Assembly: GCA_964526835.1 (NCBI GenBank)
Contig: CAZGMK010000015.1
Coordinates: 1-64,000, forward strand
Direction: 5' to 3'
Source: DAOSXA01 sp964526835
Lineage (GTDB): Bacteria; Zixibacteria; MSB-5A5; GN15; FEB-12
DNA length: 64,000 nucleotides
Shown here: piece by piece, positions 52,268 to 61,233 of the stretch
Position numbering within the stretch: position 1 is the first letter of the stretch
Layout of the letters: each line of letters starts with the position of its first letter
Notes under the pieces: model-generated
Database searches by the model: none
What the model was told of the DNA's origin: nothing
Seen by the model: only the letters and a program-made list of their open reading frames with translations
Position numbers and translations under genes: made by a program

Positions 52268-53590
52268 TCACGAACGCAGCGACGGCGGCGGGCTGACCGG
52301 TGGCGGCGCAGGATTGCTCGATCCCATCGGCCTCGATGCCCCCGGGCCGGGCCGGCAGTTCCGAATACCCAGGACAATCGCGCCGGCTCCTATGATGGCG
52401 GCCAGTATCCCCAGGACCGAGCCGACCCAGGGAATCCAGAACACCAGCGTGAGCACGATGAGGCCGAGAAACAGCTGGGTCTTGCTGAGGTCCGCCGGAT
52501 GCGACTTGATGAGCCGGACCAGTCCATAGCCGACCAGCATAGCGATCGTGACTTTGCCGGTGTACAGTACAATTGCACCACTGATGGTTGCGAAGCCTGT
52601 AACCGGAAGCATGGTAACCGAGAAGATTACCAGGAGCGCACCCAGGAATGAGCTTTCGCCGCCGACCATCAACACACCAATCGCCAGGAAGGTCAGAGAA
52701 AGCGCCAGGATGACGATGCTTACCAGGCACACGAGTACGGTCAGCAGTCCGGCGGCCAGGGAGACTGTCGGACGGCCGCGCAGTTCCAGGCAGGTCTGCC
52801 GGGCGTAGCGACCGAAAACGTGAATCAGGATGACACCGAAGAGAAAGGCGGCCAGCATCTTCGAGGTCGTGATGACGACCGACCGAAAAACCTGCCGGGA
52901 CTCATCCTGCGCTATCTCTTCCGACTCAGGTTCCAGTATGCTGACCGAGCCCAGAATGGTTACGCCGCCCGCTGAGTCTATCTCAACCATCTTCGCATCG
53001 GACTGATAGGTGACGTTCCCCTTGATCACTGCCGGAGGAACAATCGAGATCTGCTCGCAGTCCAGGTGAACGTCGCCGTCGATCTGTCCCGATATGTCGA
53101 TGCTACCGCCCCTGAAGGCAAGGTCGCCCATTACGGTGCCGGCGAGGTGGGCCCGGTTGCCCAGAGCATAGACGTCGCGTCGAATAGCAGCTCTCGGGCC
53201 AACGCGAATCTCGCTGCCGATGGCCATGAGCGAACGGCCGACGAAGCCATCCACCAGAACTCTCATGCCCCCGGCTCGCAAAGAACCCGCGGTTTTGCCG
53301 CGGTGGTGGAAACTCTCCGCCCAAACATTGGCTGAACCGCCGATCTCTCCGTCGCACGTGAAATCCTGACCCAGTGCAAACAGGTCACCCCCCACATAGC
53401 CGTCGATGATTATCGTCCCGCCAAGGGCGTAGAAATCATCCTGGAGGCGATGCAGGTTGGATATCTCGACTCGCTTGCCTCGGTCGAAAGTCACCGCCTC
53501 GGTAGAGACAGACGTACTCAGAAGCAGGGACGCGACCAAGAGAGAAAACAGTGATCCGGACAGTGTTGATCTGGCAGCAGACAGCAACAT
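52268..53590 (-). CDS. Polymer-forming (bactofilin-like) beta-helical membrane protein
   Basis: After a signal peptide or anchor (1-32) comes a beta-helical region (35-225) of short Gly-rich turns: FYALGGTIIIDGYVGGDLFALGQDF, LVDGFVGRSLMAIGSEIRVG, GDLAFRGGSIDISGQIDGDVHLDC. This resembles the polymer-forming/bactofilin family, in which such repeats assemble into filaments. The C-terminal half has four to five membrane spans (MLAAFLFGVILIHVF, LAAGLLTVLVCLVSIVIL, WVGSVLGILAAIIGAGAIVLG) and a Pro-rich tail. The likely location is the inner membrane, with the helix in the periplasm. It converges with the gamma-glutamyltranspeptidase gene and diverges from the diguanylate cyclase gene. Confidence 0.78.
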   Translation of the reverse strand: MLLSAARSTLSGSLFSLLVASLLLSTSVSTEAVTFDRGKRVEISNLHRLQDDFYALGGTIIIDGYVGGDLFALGQDFTCDGEIGGSANVWAESFHHRGKTAGSLRAGGMRVLVDGFVGRSLMAIGSEIRVGPRAAIRRDVYALGNRAHLAGTVMGDLAFRGGSIDISGQIDGDVHLDCEQISIVPPAVIKGNVTYQSDAKMVEIDSAGGVTILGSVSILEPESEEIAQDESRQVFRSVVITTSKMLAAFLFGVILIHVFGRYARQTCLELRGRPTVSLAAGLLTVLVCLVSIVILALSLTFLAIGVLMVGGESSFLGALLVIFSVTMLPVTGFATISGAIVLYTGKVTIAMLVGYGLVRLIKSHPADLSKTQLFLGLIVLTLVFWIPWVGSVLGILAAIIGAGAIVLGIRNCRPGPGASRPMGSSNPAPPPVSPPPSLRS

Positions 53591-53902
53591 ATGACTGATT
53601 TACGCTTTCCAAACCTAAGTGGTTGCCACCAATATTACCGGCTCTGGGTATGACTGCCAAGCAAAAAACCGGAGGCAACAGACGCGGCGAATTCCTTGCA
53701 CGTTGATCCCGGTCCGCGCGGTATCCGTCGCATCGGCTATGGTGTTGCTGCTCTGCGGCTTCCGTGGCGGTCGTCGGCCTCTGGCGCATTCTTTGGTCTG
53801 CAGGCCCGGGCAATAAGTCGATTGTCAGGGCGTAAATCCTTTGATCACAATAAATAAGTATGCAATCCCGCCGATATTAGCCAGAGAGGCTGGATAGCGC
53901 TG
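53591..53902. other. Divergent intergenic region of 312 bases
   Basis: It should hold promoters for both flanking genes, but I find no convincing hexamer pair. An AT-rich patch at 53842-53861 (CACAATAAATAAG) is the best candidate for a plus-strand -10. Confidence 0.4.
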
Positions 53903-55462
53903 ATGAAGCTGTTTCTGGACCGAAATAAGACCCTACTGCCGCGTATCGACACAATCTATCTACTGACCCGGATGATGATTCTGGTCGGGGTGGCCTGGTT
54001 TGTTCTCCTGGGCGACTACCCTGATTCCGCCCGGCCGCTCATGTGGGGAGTCGGGGTTACGTTTGTCCTTCATCTGGCCGTCCTGGCTCTGGCCGTAGCC
54101 GGGCGGTTTGATATCAAGCTGGCCTACTTCTCAGCCATCCTCTACGACCTCATATTGATACCGATCATGATTCTCCATACCGGCGGCATGGAGTCCTCAT
54201 ACTATCTGCTCTACTACCTGACTGCGGCTGTAGCGGCCTATGTGCTTACCTTCTGGTTTGCTTCGGCGGTTGCCCTCATATGCATCCTGGGTTACGTAGT
54301 GGCTATAGGCCCGGGAATCACGTCGGACAACCTGTACGATGTCGCTTTGAGGGCGGGCTTCGTGGTCGTTTGTTTCCTTGCGGTAAGTTACTCATCCGAG
54401 TATCTGCGCCGTTCGGAGAAGCGTATCCTGAACCTGTTCAACACCCTCAACCAGCGCACTTCCGAGCTGGAAAAGTCACAGGCGCAGTTGCAGATGATCT
54501 ATGAGAACACTCGCATCCTGGCCGCGATCCTGGACACCGACGGGATTGTCCGTGAGGTCGTAAGGCTGCTTAAGGAACTGCTGCAATTGCGGAACTACTC
54601 GGTGATATTCCGTGACAAGTCCGGCAGCTACTTCTTCCGCGCCCGCGTGTCTGACGGAGAGCCGGCTTACCAGCACGACCCGGTCGATACAGACCGCCTG
54701 GCCCTGGTCGCCAAGGTCTGTGATCTGGAGGAGCCTATCCGGATCAAGGACATCACCAGCCGCGATGATTACGAACCACTCAGTGCCCGCGCCCACTCGG
54801 TCATGTTAGTGCCGCTTGTCTCGCGCGGCATCGCCCGCGGCGCCTTGACCGCGGAATCGTCCGAGCCGGATCACTTCAAGGAGCGCGACCTGCAGATGTT
54901 TTCGATTGTAGCTCGCTCAGCCGCCCTGGCCCTCGATAATGCCGAACTGCACAAGAAGACCGAGGAACTCACGATTTTCGATGAACTTACGCAGACTTAC
55001 AATTACCGTTACTTCTCGCGAAAGCTCGATGAAGAGAAGCGCCGCGCCTTCCGCTATAACATGCCGCTGTCTTTGGTGATGGTGGACATTGACTATTTCA
55101 AGAAATTGAACGATACCTACGGACATGAAAATGGTAACCGGGTGTTGCGACAGCTATCCAGTATCATCAAGAGCTGTATCCGGGACGTCGATATCTTCGC
55201 CCGTTACGGGGGGGAGGAATTCGCCATCATCCTCCCCCAGACGAACAAGGAGGAGGCCGGGTATATAGGCGAACGGATTCGCAGCCGCGTGGATGAGACC
55301 GAGTTTCTTCTGGAAGGCGTACCTCCGGTACGAGTGACGGTTTCGGTTGGAATATCGTGCTTCCCGGAAAATGGCAGGAGTCCGCAGCAACTCGTTAAGA
55401 TTGCCGATCAGGCGCTGTATAAGGCGAAAGGCGATGGACGAAACCTGGTAAGATCAATGTAG
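53903..55462 (+). CDS. Diguanylate cyclase with N-terminal membrane region and GAF-like domain
   Basis: The N-terminal 170 residues have about five membrane spans (MMILVGVAWFVLLGDY, VTFVLHLAVLALAVAG, TAAVAAYVLTFWFASAVALICILGYVVAI). A coiled linker (RTSELEKSQAQLQMIYENT) leads to a GAF-like domain (about 205-350) and the GGDEF domain (about 360-519). The active site is GGEEF at 436-440, and the inhibitory RxxD site is present at 427-430, five residues before it. The protein should therefore make c-di-GMP and be feedback-inhibited. It stands 42 bases upstream of nagZ on the same strand, and may be co-transcribed with the peptidoglycan-turnover genes. Confidence 0.95.
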   Translation: MKLFLDRNKTLLPRIDTIYLLTRMMILVGVAWFVLLGDYPDSARPLMWGVGVTFVLHLAVLALAVAGRFDIKLAYFSAILYDLILIPIMILHTGGMESSYYLLYYLTAAVAAYVLTFWFASAVALICILGYVVAIGPGITSDNLYDVALRAGFVVVCFLAVSYSSEYLRRSEKRILNLFNTLNQRTSELEKSQAQLQMIYENTRILAAILDTDGIVREVVRLLKELLQLRNYSVIFRDKSGSYFFRARVSDGEPAYQHDPVDTDRLALVAKVCDLEEPIRIKDITSRDDYEPLSARAHSVMLVPLVSRGIARGALTAESSEPDHFKERDLQMFSIVARSAALALDNAELHKKTEELTIFDELTQTYNYRYFSRKLDEEKRRAFRYNMPLSLVMVDIDYFKKLNDTYGHENGNRVLRQLSSIIKSCIRDVDIFARYGGEEFAIILPQTNKEEAGYIGERIRSRVDETEFLLEGVPPVRVTVSVGISCFPENGRSPQQLVKIADQALYKAKGDGRNLVRSM

Positions 55463-55504
55463 AGGTCACGGACAGACCTGACCGCTCGACAGGATGTTGA
55501 CTGA

Positions 55505-56506
55505 ATGAGTACCCTGCCAGAACAAATAGCCGAATTACTGATTGTATCCTATCGCGGGGATCATCCACCCAGGGAGTTTCTCCAGTTCCTGGAACGATAT
55601 CAGATCGGTGGAGTCATCTTCTTCGCCGATAATGCGCCTAGCCCGGAACAGTTATCGTCCTCTCTCGATGCCATCCGGGCCATGTATGAATCCGATCATC
55701 CACCGATCCTGGCCATCGATCAGGAGGGTGGGCGAGTCAGTCGCCTCACCGATGAAGCATATCAACTCAGATCGGCCTTCGAATACGGCTCGGAAGCCAA
55801 CAACGATGCTTTCAATGCGGACTATGGGCGCGTGGCGGCCAATCTGGCCGACCTGGGGCTGAACCTGAACTTTGCACCGGTGGCCGACCTTGCGGTCAAT
55901 CCGAACAACGAATGCCTGCAGGGGCGTTGTTTCTCCGATGACCCGGAGCGAGCCGCAGAACTGGTGGCAGCTTCGGTGCAGATTGCCCATCGGTCCGGGC
56001 TGCTGTGTTGTCTGAAGCACTTCCCGGGTCTGGGTGCGGCGGATGTCGATCCGCATCACCAGGCCACATCCGCCGACTACGATCGGGGGATTTGGCGCGA
56101 GCGGGAGAGAATCCCCTTCGCTGCCGGCCTGGCGGCCGGGGGGGATTTGGTGATGACGACTCATCTGACAGTGTCGCCGCTCGACCCCGAAATGGCCACC
56201 GCCTCGGCACGCATCGTGGGAGAGCTGCTTCGCGACGATCTCGAATACGACGGCCCGGTGATAACTGATGACCTGACCATGAGCGGGGCGTCAGCCTTGG
56301 GTGACTATGGGGCACGCTCGGTCGCGGCCCTGAAGGCCGGCCATGACCTGCTCCTGTTCGGACAGGACCACGCCGCGCCGGGCCAGGCGCTGCAGGCGAT
56401 CGAACAGGCAGTGCGAAGCGGCGAGCTGGAGCGTAACCGTATCGAGCAGGCCCGGCGGCGAGTAAAAAAACTGAAGCGTCACCTATGGCGGCGACTGGTT
56501 AGCTGA
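55505..56506 (+). CDS. nagZ: Beta-N-acetylhexosaminidase, glycoside hydrolase family 3 (NagZ-like)
   Basis: NagZ removes N-acetylglucosamine from GlcNAc-anhydroMurNAc peptides in the cytoplasm during peptidoglycan recycling. The family 3 marks are LAIDQEGGRVSRLTD, LNFAPVADLAVNP, KHFPGLG (171-177) followed by DPHH with the catalytic His (184 or 185), MTTHLTVSPLDP and the nucleophile region VITDDLTMSGA with Asp255/256. At 333 residues it has the single-domain length typical of NagZ, and it lacks a signal peptide. AnmK follows after 10 bases and a SpoIID-type gene after that, which supports a role in wall turnover rather than chitin use. Confidence 0.93.
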   Translation: MSTLPEQIAELLIVSYRGDHPPREFLQFLERYQIGGVIFFADNAPSPEQLSSSLDAIRAMYESDHPPILAIDQEGGRVSRLTDEAYQLRSAFEYGSEANNDAFNADYGRVAANLADLGLNLNFAPVADLAVNPNNECLQGRCFSDDPERAAELVAASVQIAHRSGLLCCLKHFPGLGAADVDPHHQATSADYDRGIWRERERIPFAAGLAAGGDLVMTTHLTVSPLDPEMATASARIVGELLRDDLEYDGPVITDDLTMSGASALGDYGARSVAALKAGHDLLLFGQDHAAPGQALQAIEQAVRSGELERNRIEQARRRVKKLKRHLWRRLVS

Positions 56507-56516
56507 ACACAGGGAC

Positions 56517-57716
56517 GTGAAAGTGCTCGCAAGACTCCTGAAGAGAAAGAAGCTCACTGTCGTAGGACTGAACTCCGGCACTTCCATGGATGGTGTGGAT
56601 GCCGCGGCCATTCAGATCAGGCGGGATCGCGGCAGACTGAGGATTACGTATCTCGACGGACTGACCAGGAAGTACCCGGCAAGACTCCGGGCCGGCGTTC
56701 GCGCCGCGGCCGATTGGGATAGAGTCGCGCCCGATGAACTGGTGTTGCTCGATGCGGCCCTCGGAAGATTCTTCGGAAAGACCGCACAGGCTCTTCTGAA
56801 GCGCCTGAGCGCCGACAACACGAGGGTGGATCTCGTTGCCTCGCACGGCCAGACAGTCCGGCATCTGCCGTCGCCGGTCGAATACGCCGGGGCCAGGCTG
56901 AGCGGTACGCTGCAGCTCGCCTCGGCCGAGCGCATTGCCGCCGCTACCGGCACGGTTGTCGTGGCGGATTTCCGTCAGGCAGATGTCGCGGCCGGGGGAG
57001 AGGGAGCGCCGGTTACCGCCGGCGCCATCGAGCGCCTGGTGGCTTCGTCGGGACGATCGCGCCTGCTAGTCAATATCGGCGGCATGGCCAACTATTTCTA
57101 TTTCCCGGTTTCGAGCTGTCGGGCGAAACCCAGGGCGGCCGATTGTGGGCCGGGCAACAGCCTTTCCGACCTGCTTGCCGAACGCCTGTTTGACAGGTCA
57201 TTCGATCGTGGCGGACGTCTGGCCGCGCGCGGGCGGATTTCCGAACGGCTGCTGTCGCTCCTCTTGGCCGATCCGTTCTTTATGGGCAAGTGCGTTTCGA
57301 CCGGGCGTGAGACTTTCGGCGCCCGCATGGCCCGGAGCATTATGGATTTCGGCAGGGACAATCTGCTGGGTTCCCATGACCTGATGCGCACCGCCGCCGA
57401 ACTAACCACCCGGAGCATCGCGATGGCCGTGTGGCCGATCGTGCGCCGTGACACCGGTCTGGATAAATTGTATTTGACCGGAGGCGGACGACACAACAGC
57501 TTCTTCGTCGGACGTCTGCGCCATCATCTACCCGACCTCGACATTGTCCCGGTCGAGGAATTGGGCTATGACGGCGATTACCTGGAGGCGGTGTCTTTTG
57601 CCGTGTTGGGCGAGGCTGCTCTGCACGGTGAGGCATTGCCGACCTATTCACCGCGTCCGCGCGGCAAAGCCGGGGTGCTAGGACGAATCGTCCAGCCACC
57701 GGTAGACAGCAAGTAG
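56517..57716 (+). CDS. anmK: Anhydro-N-acetylmuramic acid kinase
   Basis: AnmK opens and phosphorylates 1,6-anhydroMurNAc to MurNAc-6-phosphate with ATP. Family motifs are VVGLNSGTSMDGVDAAAIQI near the N-terminus, SHGQTVRHLP, VVADFRQADVAAGGEGAPV, LLVNIGGMANYFYF, DCGPGNSLSD and LTGGGRHNSFFVGRL. The full length of 399 residues is normal. Translation starts at GTG 56517 or GTG 56523; the second has better spacing from AGGGA. It lies between nagZ and the SpoIID-type gene with gaps of 10 and 7 bases, so the three are almost certainly one unit. Confidence 0.96.
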   Translation: MKVLARLLKRKKLTVVGLNSGTSMDGVDAAAIQIRRDRGRLRITYLDGLTRKYPARLRAGVRAAADWDRVAPDELVLLDAALGRFFGKTAQALLKRLSADNTRVDLVASHGQTVRHLPSPVEYAGARLSGTLQLASAERIAAATGTVVVADFRQADVAAGGEGAPVTAGAIERLVASSGRSRLLVNIGGMANYFYFPVSSCRAKPRAADCGPGNSLSDLLAERLFDRSFDRGGRLAARGRISERLLSLLLADPFFMGKCVSTGRETFGARMARSIMDFGRDNLLGSHDLMRTAAELTTRSIAMAVWPIVRRDTGLDKLYLTGGGRHNSFFVGRLRHHLPDLDIVPVEELGYDGDYLEAVSFAVLGEAALHGEALPTYSPRPRGKAGVLGRIVQPPVDSK

Positions 57717-57723
57717 GATCACA

Positions 57724-59034
57724 ATGCTCAATCGCGGCCGACATGAGAAAAGCACCTGGCCGGCAGTCACGCCGCTGCGCAAGTTAGTGCGCCTGACCGC
57801 CCGGGTCGGGACGGCCATACTGCTGGTGGTACTCGTCTATAGTTGCGCCACCGTGCCCGGGCTGCGCGAGGAAGCCTCCTCGACGTATATCCGAGTGCCG
57901 TTTGTGCGGGTGCTGCTTGATGAGGGCCAGGACAGCATAACCGTGGCGGCCGATCACCTGTACGCTCTTGAGTGTCTGTCGGCAGGCAATCAGGAAGTCT
58001 TCTACACTTCGCGCCCCAGTAGCGTCGTCAATTTCCAGGGCCGCCTTGATGTGCTGGCCAATGACGGGCGCCCGCTGGCCCGCAATCTTGACGAAGTCAA
58101 CGTTATCCCCCGCGGCAATGACAATTTCCTGGCGCTGCAGGATAAGCGCTACCGCGGCCTGTTTAAGTTGCTGCCGAACGGTGTCAACGTGCAAATAATC
58201 AATGTAGTTTACATGGAAGACTATCTACAGGGCGTGGTACCGCCTGAGATTGGCCAGCGGACCGAGGATGAGCTCGAGGCCGTGAAGGCCCAGGCAATTG
58301 CCGCCAGGACTTACGCCATATCGCACCTGCAGCAGTATGATGGCGTTCCCTACGACATGAAGTCCTCGATCATCGATCAGCTATACCACGGTGTTCAGGT
58401 GGAGAACCGCGTAGTGAACCGCGCGATCGCAGAGACGGCCGGCCTGGTGGCGATGTACAACGACAATTTCATCCAGGCGTACTACCACTCGACCTGCGGC
58501 GGAATGACCGACGACATCGCCTCGGTCTGGGATCGTCTCGATGTGCCGTATCTGAGGCCCGTCTCCGACAGCGGGGCCTGCTCTTGGTCCAAATACTATA
58601 CATGGATCGAGCATTTCAGCGAAGCCCAGTTGCGAGGCCGGATAGAGCAGTATCTTTCGGCCGACCGCGGCCGCGACTTGCGTATTGGACGCATTCGGAA
58701 TGTCCTGATCCAGGATCGCACCCCGGGGGGACGTGTGGAGCAGATGCATATCAGCACCGATAACGATGTCTACAGGTTTTACAAGGATCGTATCCGTTGG
58801 GTGGTTGGTCGAACCTCGAACCCCGATCTGATACTCCCCTCGGACCGGTTCGATATCGAAGTGACCCGCACCTACGACAACTACGTCGAGGCGGTCAGCT
58901 TCAAGGGACGGGGATACGGGCATGGGGTGGGCATGTGCCAATGCGGGGCCATAGGCCTGGCGCGGCAGGGATGGAGTTTCGATCGCATTCTCAAGCACTA
59001 CTACACCGGCATCGAATTGCGCAAGATGTACTGA
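57724..59034 (+). CDS. SpoIID/LytB-type peptidoglycan glycosidase
   Basis: A hydrophobic segment near residues 32-42 (AILLVVLVYSC) serves as an anchor or atypical lipoprotein signal. The SpoIID domain follows: VYMEDYLQGVVPPEIGQ with the likely catalytic Glu, AVKAQAIAARTYAISHL, AYYHSTCGGMTDDIASVW and the C-terminal GRGYGHGVGMCQCGAIGLARQG. SpoIID acts as a lytic transglycosylase on denuded glycan strands, leaving anhydroMurNAc ends. That product feeds NagZ and AnmK, encoded just upstream, which makes the operon a coherent turnover module. SpoIID family members outside spore formers are known, so sporulation is not implied. Confidence 0.92.
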   Translation: MLNRGRHEKSTWPAVTPLRKLVRLTARVGTAILLVVLVYSCATVPGLREEASSTYIRVPFVRVLLDEGQDSITVAADHLYALECLSAGNQEVFYTSRPSSVVNFQGRLDVLANDGRPLARNLDEVNVIPRGNDNFLALQDKRYRGLFKLLPNGVNVQIINVVYMEDYLQGVVPPEIGQRTEDELEAVKAQAIAARTYAISHLQQYDGVPYDMKSSIIDQLYHGVQVENRVVNRAIAETAGLVAMYNDNFIQAYYHSTCGGMTDDIASVWDRLDVPYLRPVSDSGACSWSKYYTWIEHFSEAQLRGRIEQYLSADRGRDLRIGRIRNVLIQDRTPGGRVEQMHISTDNDVYRFYKDRIRWVVGRTSNPDLILPSDRFDIEVTRTYDNYVEAVSFKGRGYGHGVGMCQCGAIGLARQGWSFDRILKHYYTGIELRKMY

Positions 59035-59081
59035 GACTTTTTTGTTTGATTTCCCGGTGCGTCGGTGTCACCATGCAGTAG

Positions 59082-60524
59082 ATGTGTCGCCCAATTCTCA
59101 CAGCAATTCTGAGCCTGATCCCCCTTCTGGTTGCTCAGGCCGAAGAACCGCGCTTCAGCATTGAGGCCCGTGGCGGCGTGGCTCGTCTGTACGGTGGTGA
59201 GGATGCCTTCGTCCCGTTTCAGAAGGCTTGGGGCGCCCGCTTCGGTTTCCGCCTGGCGGAACGCTATACGCTGGGTTTCGACATCGGCAGATATCAGCTT
59301 TACAATGATACTACCGGCGGTTCCGCCTTCGACCTGGGGAACACCGAGAGCGACGCCACGTGGCGATTCAACGGAACTCGCCTCGGTGTAACTGTTGATC
59401 GAGAATTACTCTCGCCCGCCCATGGCCTGCGCTGGTCGATCGGTGCGGGAGGCGGATTGATGCTGTGGGAGATCACCGATCCGGCTGCGGATACGGCGCT
59501 CAAGGTGGACGGCTCGCGCGGGCAGACAATGGACTACTCGGCCGATGAGCTTGTCCTGTCCGGGCAGACCCTGATCGGACTGGCGCTTTCGTCTCACTGG
59601 ACCGTCGGGCTTCATGTCCGAGCCGATTACCTGACCGGTCTCGGGACAGACTTTGCTGATACCGTGTCGGACCGGCGCCATGACCTGCTGGTCGAGGGAA
59701 TGCTGGCTGTTCGGTTCAATTGGGGCAAGACTCACTATGGCTGGAAATCGGAGCGGTCGTGGGTGACCCAGCCGGCTACTAGAGAGCAGGTTTATCAACG
59801 CCAGGGTGACGGCGACAACGACGGCGTAGCGGACGCCGATGATCGCTGTCCCAACACCAGGCCCGGCGTTGTCGTGGATAGATACGGATGTGCTATTGAC
59901 TCCGATCATGATGGTGTCCCCGATGGTCTTGACGATTGCCCCGGTACCCCCGCGCGAGCAAGGGGCCGGGTCGATGTCAGCGGATGTCCGGTTGACAGCG
60001 ACTTTGATGGTATCCCCGATTATCGCGATGCTTGTCCGGACAGTCCGATCGCTGGAGCGGTGGACTCGGTCGGATGTTCCATTGACAGCGACGGCGATGG
60101 TGTCCCCGACGGCCTGGATGATTGCCCCAACACTCTTGTCGGAGTGGATGTAGACGTTCATGGCTGCATCGACCTGTCGATGCTGGCTGAGCCTATGGTG
60201 CTGAATATCGACTATGTCAGCGGCTCATTCGAGGTCGATCCGAAGACCAAGGAACGGTTGAAGAGCCTGGCGCGAATCCTCGTCTTCGTGGAAGAAGTGA
60301 AAGTAGAAATCAATGGTTACACCGATAATATCGGCTTGGCAACCGCCAATAAAAAGCTGTCGGAAAAGCGAGCCGGGAGAGTGCGCGATTTCCTGGTCAG
60401 CCAGGGAGTCGCGGCTGAGAGAATGAAGGTATTCGGGCGGGGTGAAACGAATTTCGTAGCCTCCAACGATACGGCCGCCGGTCGCGCCAAGAACCGCCGA
60501 GTTGAATTGATCTTCTATTTCTGA
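59082..60524 (+). CDS. OmpA-family outer-membrane protein with thrombospondin type 3-like repeats
   Basis: After a signal peptide (MCRPILTAILSLIPLLVAQA) comes an N-terminal beta-barrel-like region (about 25-225). Several Ca-binding thrombospondin type 3 repeats follow (about 240-355; DGDNDGVADADDRCPNTRPG, DSDHDGVPDGLDDCPGTP, DSDGDGVPDGLDDCPNTL). The OmpA C-terminal domain (about 375-480) binds peptidoglycan: VKVEINGYTDNIGLATANKKLSEKRAGRVRDFL and GRAKNRRVELIFYF. The Asp and Arg of the diaminopimelate site (GYTDN, KNRRVE) are present. It follows the SpoIID-type gene by 47 bases and probably ties the outer membrane to the wall. Confidence 0.95.
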   Translation: MCRPILTAILSLIPLLVAQAEEPRFSIEARGGVARLYGGEDAFVPFQKAWGARFGFRLAERYTLGFDIGRYQLYNDTTGGSAFDLGNTESDATWRFNGTRLGVTVDRELLSPAHGLRWSIGAGGGLMLWEITDPAADTALKVDGSRGQTMDYSADELVLSGQTLIGLALSSHWTVGLHVRADYLTGLGTDFADTVSDRRHDLLVEGMLAVRFNWGKTHYGWKSERSWVTQPATREQVYQRQGDGDNDGVADADDRCPNTRPGVVVDRYGCAIDSDHDGVPDGLDDCPGTPARARGRVDVSGCPVDSDFDGIPDYRDACPDSPIAGAVDSVGCSIDSDGDGVPDGLDDCPNTLVGVDVDVHGCIDLSMLAEPMVLNIDYVSGSFEVDPKTKERLKSLARILVFVEEVKVEINGYTDNIGLATANKKLSEKRAGRVRDFLVSQGVAAERMKVFGRGETNFVASNDTAAGRAKNRRVELIFYF

Positions 60525-60542
60525 CGATACTATACGTAGCCT

Positions 60543-61112
60543 ATGGAATTCGGTTATGTCATGGACCATATCGGCGAACGGCGCCACGATCGATTCGCCG
60601 TTGTGATATTTCTGCCGCCGCCACTAGAGCAGATAATCATGCCGCTGAGGGAGCGATACGACCCTATCTACAATCTGGTCGGCGCTCACGTAAGCCTTGT
60701 CTTTCCCTTCGACGCCCGCATGGGTATGGACGAACTGATGGCGGCGATCGGGGCCGAGACCGAGCACCGCAAGGCCTTCAAGATAGAGCTGTCGTCCATC
60801 GGTGACTTCTACCCCAATGACCCGGTCATTTACTGGGAGGCCAGGAACAGTTCACACCTGACCGATCTGCATTTCAATCTGCATATCCGCCTCGGTCTGG
60901 CGGTGCCGCACAAAGTCTTCAAACCTCATGTAACAGTGGCACGTGAAATTTCGCATCATCGGGTCACGCTGGTGAAAGAGAAGATCGCCCCGTGGCTTGC
61001 TGATGAGCACTTCATAGCGGATAAGATCGACCTGATCACACCTGTGACCGGGAACAAGTGGGTCTCGGTGAGAACCTTCCGGCTCAAGGATAACCCCGAC
61101 GCCATCCTGTAG
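60543..61112 (+). CDS. 2H phosphoesterase/2'-5' RNA ligase-like protein
   Basis: The two HxT/S motifs that define the superfamily are seen: HVSLVFPF (about residue 50) and KPHVTVAR (about 125). Length (189 residues) and the lead VVIFLPPPLEQIIMPLRERYDPIYNLVGAH fit cytoplasmic 2H phosphoesterases, which hydrolyse 2'-5' or cyclic phosphodiesters of RNA or nucleotides. The true substrate is unknown. The gene follows the OmpA-like gene by 18 bases, so it may be part of the same transcript, and it converges with the cytochrome gene. Confidence 0.85.
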   Translation: MEFGYVMDHIGERRHDRFAVVIFLPPPLEQIIMPLRERYDPIYNLVGAHVSLVFPFDARMGMDELMAAIGAETEHRKAFKIELSSIGDFYPNDPVIYWEARNSSHLTDLHFNLHIRLGLAVPHKVFKPHVTVAREISHHRVTLVKEKIAPWLADEHFIADKIDLITPVTGNKWVSVRTFRLKDNPDAIL

Positions 61113-61233
61113 TTTGGTTGAGAGGTCGCCGCAGGCATCTTGAACCCTGGTCAGCCGAAGCAGGCAAAACAAACGGCGATCCCGAATGGCGGACCGCCGC
61201 AAACATACTCGTGATTCTTGAGTTGGCTTGAGG

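Noticed and set aside
57724..59034. SpoIID homologue as a sign of endospore formation
   Set aside because: SpoIID/LytB domains occur in many non-sporulating bacteria, and no other sporulation gene is present.
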